DNA of 64,000 bases from Prorocentrum cordatum (lineage: Eukaryota > Sar > Dinophyceae > Prorocentrales > Prorocentraceae). Position numbers and translations under genes: made by a program. Positions 55,906 to 64,000 of the stretch are shown here, one piece after another; the stretch's first letter is position 1, and each line of letters starts with the position of its first letter. The notes beneath the pieces were generated by a model that worked only from the letters and a program-made list of their open reading frames with translations, was not told where the DNA came from and did no database searches. The DNA lies in the NCBI GenBank assembly GCA_963575745.1, contig CAUYUJ010003669.1:1197236-1261235 (forward strand). Reading direction: 5' to 3'.

Positions 55906-56025
55906 ATTCCGCCAGCCCTGCTCCCGCACGTAATTTATCGCAGAATAATTTCGCCGGCCCTACAGCCGTCGAAACCGGGGGTAAGCCTCTAAAAGAGAAC
56001 CCTGGGCTCGAGCCCTTTCCGGGAA

Positions 56026-56630
56026 AAACGCCAAGACGCGCCAAGAGGGCCCCAAGCAAGCCCAAGAAGAGGACCACGAACCGACATTTCGAGCTTCCCG
56101 CCCCAAGAAGCCCCCGAAGGCCCCAAGAGCCCCTCAAGGAGCCCGAAGAGGCCCCCAAGAGACCCCCAAGAGACCCCCAAGAGACCCCCAAGAGGCCCCA
56201 ACAAGCCCGAAAATATCCAAGAGGCCTTTCAACCACAACCCCAGCACGGTGGCGGGAAGGGCCGCAGGCCACACGGCTCCCTGTCTGTCTCTGCTACGAC
56301 TCCCTCGGCCCACATGGGGAACATCTCCTTCGCCTTCTCCTGCTCCCTTCCACCTTCACCCCCCTCGTCCTCCTCCTCCTCTTGCTCCTCCTCCTCCTCG
56401 CATTCGTCGTCGTCGTCAGGGTCGCGGCACCAGCCGTAAGGCCTTAGCAATATACAGAGGATCGCGATGGTGGTCAAAATCGCAGTCCAATGATTGTAGC
56501 CATGATGAAAGAGCCGCAAAATAGCTACATGTCGATCGTCGCTCCTGCTTGCGAGAAGTATGTCAAGTGAAGGCGCGAACCGCGAGTGCGATTCTGAACC
56601 GCGCCGTCTGGACAAAACACGCCCCCAAAA
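56026..56630. other. Gene-free stretch with CCCAAGAGG repeat
   Basis: CCCAAGAG-type repeats at 56,035-56,225, a CCT tract at 56,365-56,400, then unique sequence. No gene is seen. Confidence 0.55.
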
Positions 56631-59105
56631 AACATGATCGACCCACGAACCCGGAAAGGAATATAGAACTGTAAGACATGGCAGTGTTTTCAAGAAACAC
56701 CTGATTGGGTGACGGGCAAATGCAATGCTGAGTGTATCGATCTTGATGTACCCTGCCGAGGGCTGTGCTGTGCTGCACCGTGCTGAATTTCGATGTGCCG
56801 TGCCGCGAACGTGCTCTATAGCGTCATGGATCGAGTCCTCCTTTGCATCCGAGTCCTGGCCGAACTGATCTGGATCTTAAGCTCGAGCTGCCTGAACACG
56901 TAGTAGCTGCCCCAGAGCTGATGGACAGGGGAGCATGTCAGGAGGACGCGCCGCTAAACGTCCCAAGGGATGCGCCAGGCGACGTGCCAAGGGACATGCC
57001 ATGGGGTCGCACCGCGGGACGTGCCAAGGGGACGCGCTACGGAACGTGCCAATGGATGTGCCACGGGATGTGCCAGGGGACGCGCCACGCGACGTGCCAG
57101 GGAGATTCGCCAAGGGACGCGCCACGGAACGTGCCAAGTTGCAATGCTGAGTGTATCGATCTTGATGTACCGTGCCGAATTTTTGTGCTGTGCTGCGCCG
57201 CGCTGAATTGCGATTCGCCATGCCGCGATTGTGCTCTATAGCCTCGTGGATCGAGTCCTCCTTTGCATCCGAGTCCTGACCGAACTGATCTGGATCTTAA
57301 GCTCGAGCTGCCTGAACACATAGTAGCTGCCCCAGAGCTAATGGACAGGGGAACATGCCAGGAGGACGCGACGCAGAACGACTCAAGGGACGCGCCAAGC
57401 GACGTGCCAAGGGACGTGCCATGGGGACGCACCGCGGGACGTGCCAAGGGGACGCGCTACGGAACGTGCTGGGGAAAAGCGGTTCGCTCGAGACATCCTA
57501 TCAAAATCCAAGGAAATCCTGGCAAAACGAACTAATTAGTCGAGACATCCTCGAAAGTCCTGCGCGCGGGACGCGGCACGCGCGAGACATCCTCGGAATT
57601 CCTGCGAGCGGGACGTGAAAACAAACATATTGCCTGAGACATCCTCTGAATTCTGGCCCCCCACGAGGCCCCCGCTCGAGACATCCCCCGATGTTGCAAC
57701 ACCAGTGTTTCGCTCGAAACATCCTCAACAAACTATGACAATTTTGCAAAACCAGCGTTTCGCTCGAAACGTTTTCAACAAATTATGAAAGGCAAGCTCG
57801 AGACATCCTGCCAAAATTCAAAGGAATCCTGGCAAAACAAACGAAATAGTCGAGACATCCTCGAAATTCCTGCGCGCGGGACGCGGCACGCGCGAAACAT
57901 CATCGGAATTCCTGCGCGCGGGGCGCTTTTCCGCGTCGCGGTCGGCTCTGCAAAACCAGCGTTTCGCTCGAGACATCCTCCAAAAATTATGAAAACAAGC
58001 GTTTCGCTCGAGACATCCCCAACTCTGCAAAACCAACGTTTCGCTCGAGACATCCTCAACAATGTCTGAAAAACAAGCGTTTCGCTAGGGACATCCTCAA
58101 AAACATGCCAGGAGGACGCGCCGCGAAACGTCCCCAGGGACGCGCCAGGCGACGTGCCAAGGGACGTGCCATGGGGTCGCACCGTAGGCCGTGCCAAGGG
58201 GACGCGCTACGGGACATCCTCAAAATTCCTGCGCGCGGGACGTGGCACGCGCGAGACATCTTCCGAATTCCTGCGAGCGGGACACGAAAACAAGCATTTC
58301 GCCTGAGACATCCTCTGAATTCTGGCCCCCCACGAAGCCCCCGCTCGAGACATCCCCAAAGTTTGCAAAACCAGCGTTTCGCTCGAGACATCCTCAACAA
58401 ATTATGAAAAACAAGCGTTTCGCTCGAGACATCCGGTCAAAATTCTAAGAAATCCTGACTAAACAATCGAATTAGTCGAGACATCCTCGAAATTCCTGCG
58501 CGCGGGACGCGGCCCGCGCGAGACATCCTTGGAATTCCCGCGAGCGGGACACGAAAACAAGCATTTCGCCTGAGACATCCTCTGAATTCTGGCCCCCCGC
58601 TCGAGACATCCCCAAGTTTGCAGAAACCAGCGTTTCGCTCGAGACATCCTCAACAAATTATGAAAAACAAGCGTTTCGCTCGAGACATCCTGCCAAAGTT
58701 CTAAGAAATCCTGACAAAACAATCGAATTAGTCGAGACATCCTCGAAATTCCTGCGCGCGGGACGCGGCACGCGCGAGACATCCTCGGAATTCCTGCGCG
58801 CGGGGCGCTTATCCGAGTCGCGGTCGGGGCTCCAGACCCCGTTATTTTTCGAGGATTCTGCGAAAAACGCTCCGCACCCTCTTTTTTACGAGGGAAAGCG
58901 GGGGTCTGCGGACCCCGTTATTTATCGAGGATCCGAGATGGGGGGCGAACTTTCCTCGAGCGGGCACGCACAAAACGCACTTTTTCTAAAAAAAATCAGC
59001 ACTTTACCACGTTATTTATCGCAAATAATTTCGCCGGCGCTTGACCCGTCAGATCCGGGGGTAAACGGCTAAAAGAGAACCCTGGGCCCAAGCCCTTTCC
59101 GGGAA
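56631..59105 (+). mobile_element. Composite repeat element, copy 3
   Basis: 2,475 bp with the same termini as copy 2: AACATGATCGACCCACGAAC at 56,631 and CCCTTTCCGGGAA ending at 59,105. Two GACGTGCCA units (to 57,468) are followed by a long CTCGAGACATCC array (57,480-58,800). An extra piece of the GACGTGCCA unit sits within that array (58,100-58,215). A GAGGATTCTGCG-type segment precedes the end block. Confidence 0.8.
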
Positions 59106-59201
59106 CATCCTTGGTCAGATCCAAAACATAATGCACGGTGGATGCAAGATGGGAGACCGGTGTAGGAGTTCCCTGGCCCCCCCTCCCTGGACCCCCCCAG
59201 A
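59106..59201. other. Spacer between composite copies 3 and 4
   Basis: Unique 96 bp; no similarity to the flanks of the other copies. Confidence 0.5.
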
Positions 59202-59914
59202 AACATGATCGACCCACGAACCCGGAAAGGAATATAGAAATGTAAGGCATGGCAACTGTTCAAAGACACTTGATTGGGCGACGGGCAAATGCAATTCAGA
59301 ATGTATCGATCTTAATGTACTGTGCCAGGGGCTGTGCTGTGCTGCACCGTGCTGAACTGCGATGTTCCATACCGCGATTGTGCTCTATATAGCGTCGTGG
59401 ATCGAGTCTTCCTTAACATCCGAGTCCTGACCGCATTGATCTGGATCTTAAGCTCGAGCTGACTGAGCAGATGGTAGCTGCCCTCTGAACCAATCGACAG
59501 AGGGGACATGCCAGGAGGACGCGCCGCGGAACGTCCCAAAGGACGCGCCAAGCGACGTGCCAGGGGACGTGCCATGGGCACGCACCGCGTGACGTGCCAA
59601 GCGGACGCGCTACGGAACGTGCCAATGGACGTGCCGCGGGACGTGCCAGGGGGCGCGCCACGCGAAGTGCCAGGGGGACTCGCCAAGGGACGCCCCAGGA
59701 AACGTGCCAAGTTGCAATGCTGAGTGTATCGATCTTGATGTACCATGCCGAAATCTGTGCTGTGCTGCGCCGTGCTGAACTGCGATGTGCCATGCCGCGA
59801 TTGTGCTCTAGATAGCGTCGTGGATCGAGTCCTCGTTGCATCCGAGTCCTGACCGAACTGATCTGGATCTTAAGCTCGAGCTGCCTGAACACATAGTAGC
59901 TGCCCCAGAGCTAA
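59202..59914 (+). mobile_element. Composite repeat element, copy 4 (cut by assembly gap)
   Basis: Starts with the same AACATGATCGACCCACGAAC block, contains one full GACGTGCCA unit (59,299-59,722) and the first part of a second. The sequence is lost at the gap. Confidence 0.8.
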
Positions 59915-60014
59915 NNNNNNNNNNNNNNNNNNNNNNNNNNNNNNNNNNNNNNNNNNNNNNNNNNNNNNNNNNNNNNNNNNNNNNNNNNNNNNNNNNNNNN
60001 NNNNNNNNNNNNNN
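59915..60014. other. Assembly gap, 100 N
   Basis: Exactly 100 undetermined bases, a conventional scaffold gap of unknown true size. It falls inside a tandem repeat, which explains the failed assembly. Confidence 0.99.
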
Positions 60015-61420
60015 CAATTAAGAGTTCCCGAGAACAACGATCCAGGGAGTCTGACGGGTAACACAGACTGACTGGGGACGTAAGTCCAGCGGAAAATCCT
60101 GACGGCGAATCCATGTCGCGACGCCAGAACGCGCCCAACAAAAGCAACTCGAAGAGCCGTGTTTTTTGGGGGAGGGGGGTTTAGAAAATCTGCTGTTAAC
60201 AATTGTGGGCCCCCAGAACCCACCCGAAAGACCGTCGAAAGACTCCATAATCGGGCTTTTGCTCGGGAGCGTCCCTGCTGGAGCCTGGGATGGCCGGAGA
60301 GCCCTCGAAGAACTCCAGAAACGCACTCGACAAAGAAGCCTGTTCAGAGGCTGTTGTTGTGGCTTTTGTTGTTGGGGCTCTGGGCCCTCCCCTCGAAAAA
60401 CGTCGGACAACAAGACCCAAATTGTTTTTTGTATGTGGTTCTTCAGGGCTGAACCTAAACGGTGTTTTTCGTTCTCGTTTGCCCTCGTTTTGTCTCGAAT
60501 CCGCCTTTAGCGCAGAACGAAATCGAAACGAAAACGGCCTACGAAATCGCCAAAACACCGTTTAGGTCCACTTCCCCCTGGTTGCCGGAGAACCGCCGAA
60601 AACTTTCCAGAAAATCATGGAGCTGCGGATTTGTTCCTAGGTTTTTTCGTTGGGGTCCTGGGGTGGCTCTCAAAACTGATGCGGTTGTTTAATGTGGAGC
60701 CCTGGACACCCCTCAAAAAAATCTGCTGCACAAAACCTGAGATTCGTTTTTTTGCTGGGAGCTCCCCCCGCCGGAGCCTGGGGTGGCCAGAGAAACCTCG
60801 AAGACCCGCCGAAGAACCCTCGACTTGGGGATTTGTTCGGTGGTTTTTCGTCTTAATTTTTGTGAGATTTCCAAGAATAGTATTCTAATTGTGAAACCCT
60901 GGAGCTCCCCGAAAAATATGTTGTGTTTTTCTCTGGGGTTCCCCCTGATTCTTTGGGTGGCCGGAGAACCTTCGAAAAACCACAGGGAAACCCGCGAGTT
61001 GTTTTCTTTTTCTCGGGCGGCTTCTGCGGTGAGTCACTGGGTGGGGTTACTGGCCTGACTATTAAAACAATGATTGTTTTAATTGCGAGGCCACGGACAT
61101 CTCCGAAAAACATACACATAAAAAACTCCCTGGGTGTTTTGAACGGGTTTTCCCCCTGCGGCCTGGAATGGCCCAAGAACCCCCTACGTTTGTTTGTTGG
61201 GGGGCGGTCTGACGGGTTTTCAGAAACAATATTGTTTTGTTGTTTTGTTTTTCCATGTGGACCACGGGAACTCCCCGGCATACCTCTTAAACAAAACAAC
61301 GAAGTGTTTTGTTTTCTCGTGGGTTCCACAACGTTCCCCCCCGAAAAACAAATCCAGAAAAAACCCTAAACATCCCCCAATGGGAAGTTCCCAGGGGGGT
61401 TCGGCGAACTGCCACACCCT
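60015..61420. repeat. Degenerate 150-200-bp repeat, T-rich
   Basis: GGCCGGAGAACC(T/G)(T/C)CGAA-type phrases recur near 60,292, 60,583, 60,785, 60,960 and 61,168. GTTTTGTT(T/G)TT and CTGGAGC(T/C)CCCC phrases recur between them. The block is less GC-rich than its neighbours. No gene is recognised. Confidence 0.6.
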
Positions 61421-61856
61421 ATTGCAAGATGGCCAGTTGTGAAGCACGCGATCGCATATTGTCATCCCCAGTTTCGTGCATAAGCAAACCTGCCCTGCAC
61501 GACGTGACTTCCTGGATCAGCAAGACACCGCCATGCCGAAGCGAGAATGTCAACACTGCGTGAATGCTGCTATGTGATGCGTCGTCCACATTGGACGACC
61601 GTAACTGAAAATGGGACGGCAATCTGTGCGCATGCTGAGCCCCATGCGGGCGCAAGTAAGCGGAACGTACTGTGGGCCTCCCAACACCATCCCTACCTCT
61701 TCCCGACATCCTCCCTCCACCTCCCTCTCCACTCCGCTGCCCTTCCGCTCAGCTGATTGGTGCTCCTGCTTAGATTTCAACTGCTGCTCCTGCTGCTGCT
61801 TGCGATTCTCCTGCTACCATTCCCTCCCTCTTGGAGCTCTCGACGCGGCGCATGAT
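61421..61856. other. Gene-free stretch
   Basis: Nothing recognised. Confidence 0.45.
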
Positions 61857-61955
61857 CCCTCCCCCTCCTCCTCCTCTTCCTCTTCATCATTTTTGCTGCT
61901 CCTCCTCCTCCTCCTCCTCCTCCTCCTCCTCCTCCTCCTCCTCCTCCTTGTTTTT
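61857..61955. repeat. CTC trinucleotide array
   Basis: About 90 bp of CCT with one TCATCATTTTTGCTG interruption. Confidence 0.9.
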
Positions 61956-63060
61956 CGTTATGCACCGCTGTGTTCGGGTCGAGCACTGGTGGCGCATCAC
62001 TCCTTCTGTCCTGCTCCATCTCCTTCTCCGCGCCCCGCTTCCGGGCTGCTCTCGCTCCTATGAACTCCTTCCCCGCCTCACGTGGCGTTCGTTAACAGCG
62101 AGCCAAAACGTGGGGTGAAAAAACGTGTACCTTCAGTGCACCTTTGGGGCCTGTGGTTGCAGTTGAAGGCTCCTTCGGGCCCCCTTTAGTGTAACTTTCC
62201 TGCGAACCTTGATCCTTCACGTTAAGGCCCCCCCCCACGCCGTCCGCCCGAGCTAAGGACACCGCAGCCTTCCGGTGGCGCATGTTTCAGCACCTCGGCT
62301 GCGAGCTCCGGTTGTGGGCAAGAGGCGTGGCTCGCGCAGGGGTGGGCGCAGCAGTACCTAGCGACCCTCTCGCAGGGCCACCAGGCTGCTCGGCTCAGGC
62401 ACTCTTGACAGATAGCAGCTGCGCACACGCTGGACGATGCATGAACGCCTCCATGCCCGAACACACTTTTTTGGTCTGCGGGTCGAGAGCGAGCCTCTTC
62501 CGGTTAAGAGCTAGGCCGGCCGCGCAAAGCACTAATTGGGGAGACAAAGCACAGGCGGGCGGGGCCTCAGGCGGCCGGAGGGCGCGGGGTGCAGGCGGTG
62601 CTGGGGAGCTTGCACAGGAAAAGGAACGCCTTAGACAGGAGCCGGAGGTTGCCCGAACACACAACTGCCAGGTGGAAATTCGCAGCCGTACCGTGAGCAC
62701 CAGGTGGAGTGCCCCCAGTCCCCCCAAGGTCCCCCCAAGATCCTCAACATTGATATCCACGCGTGAACCAAGGCATCCAGCGCTCCGCAAAATTCTATGC
62801 GTAGACCCCGGAGCTCTGGACAACTTCCCTTGCGCCGGCGTTTCATCCAAAACCGTTTTTGTCGGTCCTCGGGCCTGTTCGGAGCCCCAGAATCAGAAGA
62901 CGTCAAAAAACTGCTGTCCATTGTTTTTCGGAGCCTCGGACCTCTGGACGCTCAACGTTGATATCTGCGCGTGAACACTCTTCGCAAAAGCCGCAGATGT
63001 TCGAACTCAGGGGAGCTCGTGCGCTCACGGGCGCCCTTGTGTGACTTCTGCGCGTTATCT
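61956..63060. other. Gene-free stretch with a 207-bp duplicated phrase
   Basis: CTCAACATTGATATCCACGC (62,743) recurs as CTCAACGTTGATATCTGCGC (62,950). The 230-codon plus-strand frame at 62,282-62,974 shows no recognisable domain. Confidence 0.5.
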
Positions 63061-64000
63061 TTCGTAGCCTTGGGAGTGTGCCTGTGAGCCCACAGTTCCT
63101 GAGGAGGCCCCCAAGTGACCCTAGAGAGCCCTACGAGAGGCCCCCGAAGAGGCCCCAAGAGGCATCTGAGAAGCCTTCGATCCACGACCCAAGCACGTGG
63201 CGAATGGGCCGAAGGCCACGGAATATCGCGCGTTGGACCCCACAAGTAAAGGGCGATAGTAGTAGCACGACAGACTGCCAAGGGACCGAAGCAGTCAAAT
63301 GACCAGCCACAAGCAGGATTGGCTCAATCTCGGGCTGCCTCCAAGAATCGTTAGAAACCGTGTTTGGCAATGCTTGCCAGTGGACAAGAATACGCCGACC
63401 CCTCGGGATTCATGGGCGTGTGAGATGTTCCCCCCTCCCCTGGGAGTCCGGTCCGGTCGATTTGGAGGGGGGGTATTAAACCCGAGCGTATTACTCTCGA
63501 GCGTATTCAAACCGAGCGACACTAAGCGAATGAAGTTAAATTCGAGCGGAACAAAAGTGAATCGGGGGGGTCCCCTGGGAGGCCAAGGATCGCCGAAAGA
63601 TCGATCCAAAACGCCCACGGTGGCCTCCCGAAAACCCAAGAGGCCCTCAAGACGCCCCAAGAAGCCCCCAAGAGGCGCCCCAAGTGGGCCTCCAGAAACA
63701 TAAAAACCTAAAATCCCCGGGGGAAGCGTTCACAACGTCCCAGACGGTCTGAGAGGCCGCGAAGATCGCCCCAAGACAGGCCCCCGAGAGGGCTCCAAGA
63801 CAACCCGCGAGGACCCCAAGACGGCCCCAAAAAGCTCCCAAGACTGCCCAGGAGGGCCCCAAGACAGCCCCAAAAGGGACCCAGATAACCCGAACAGGCA
63901 CTTCGAGTCATCCACCCCAAGACGCCTCCGGGTTGCCCCAAGGAGCTCCCAACAGGCCCCCAGGGAACCCCAAGATGGCCGTAACAAGCCCCCAAGAGGC
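63061..64000. repeat. CCCCAAGAGG-rich degenerate repeat, runs to window edge
   Basis: Same family as 33.3-34.6 and 37.6-38.3 kb, with a unique interval at about 63,200-63,560 that includes a GAGCGTATTA(A/C)-type short repeat (63,482-63,550). Confidence 0.7.

Larger units (their letters stand above)
53543..56025 (+). mobile_element. Composite repeat element, copy 2
   Basis: 2,483 bp. It starts AACATGATCGACCCACGAAC and ends CCCTTTCCGGGAA; CCCGGAAAGG just inside the start is complementary to the end. Order: start block, GACGTGCCA units (about 53,640-55,130), an array of roughly 58-bp GGACA-type units (55,140-55,340), a CTCGAGACATCC array (55,360-55,905), end block. Copy 3 has the same termini and almost the same length. 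No ORF with a recognisable domain. Confidence 0.8.

Noticed and set aside
47739-58800. CTCGAGACATCC arrays as a CRISPR-like system
   Set aside because: Eukaryotic context, spacers are themselves repeats, spacing is irregular and no associated genes are present.
44694-59105. Composite elements as LTR retrotransposons
   Set aside because: No long terminal direct repeats and no gag or pol domains were seen.
62282-62974. A 230-codon frame
   Set aside because: No domain recognised; the region includes an internal duplicated phrase.

Overview
The window looks like nuclear DNA of a photosynthetic dinoflagellate. It is GC-rich and dominated by simple and satellite repeats. The one clear gene has introns with GA or GC donors and AG|G acceptors, and a degraded copy of the dinoflagellate spliced leader lies just upstream of its start codon. 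It also holds remnants of non-LTR retrotransposons. No prokaryotic-style operons, tRNAs or rRNAs were seen.

Layout. 1-18.6 kb is gene-free: GGA/TCC and CAT/GAT arrays, a 208-bp tandem (3.0-3.65 kb), a 175-bp satellite (5.46-6.5 kb), segmental duplicates and several short inverted-repeat elements. The only confident protein gene lies at 18,654-21,525 on the minus strand. It has four exons and encodes a light-dependent protochlorophyllide oxidoreductase (POR) fused in frame to a 2Fe-2S ferredoxin-like domain and a C-terminal hydrophobic helix. 21.9-41.5 kb returns to repeats: GTTGTCCC minisatellites, GGGCTATA and GAT blocks, a 1.6-kb CTCAGC array with a ~155-bp higher-order period, and a strict 73-bp tandem.

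41.6-44.7 kb is one LINE whose 5' half (reverse transcriptase) and 3' half (zinc knuckle) are head to head, the geometry expected from twin priming. From 44.7 to 59.9 kb there are four copies of a previously unrecognised composite element of about 2.48 kb. Each is built as a start block, GACGTGCCA-rich units, a CTCGAGACATCC array and an end block. One copy is interrupted by a second LINE fragment with an RNase H relic; another carries a 192-nt stretch with no cytosine. A 100-N assembly gap (59,915-60,014) cuts the fourth copy. The last 4 kb is again repeats.

The most interesting signals are around the POR-ferredoxin gene. Introns 1 and 2 are homologous to each other, intron 3 carries near-perfect terminal inverted repeats, and the spliced-leader relict suggests the gene passed through an mRNA intermediate. 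Together these suggest a retroposed gene later colonised by introner-like elements. Several two-copy MITE-like families with readable target-site duplications occur elsewhere in the window.
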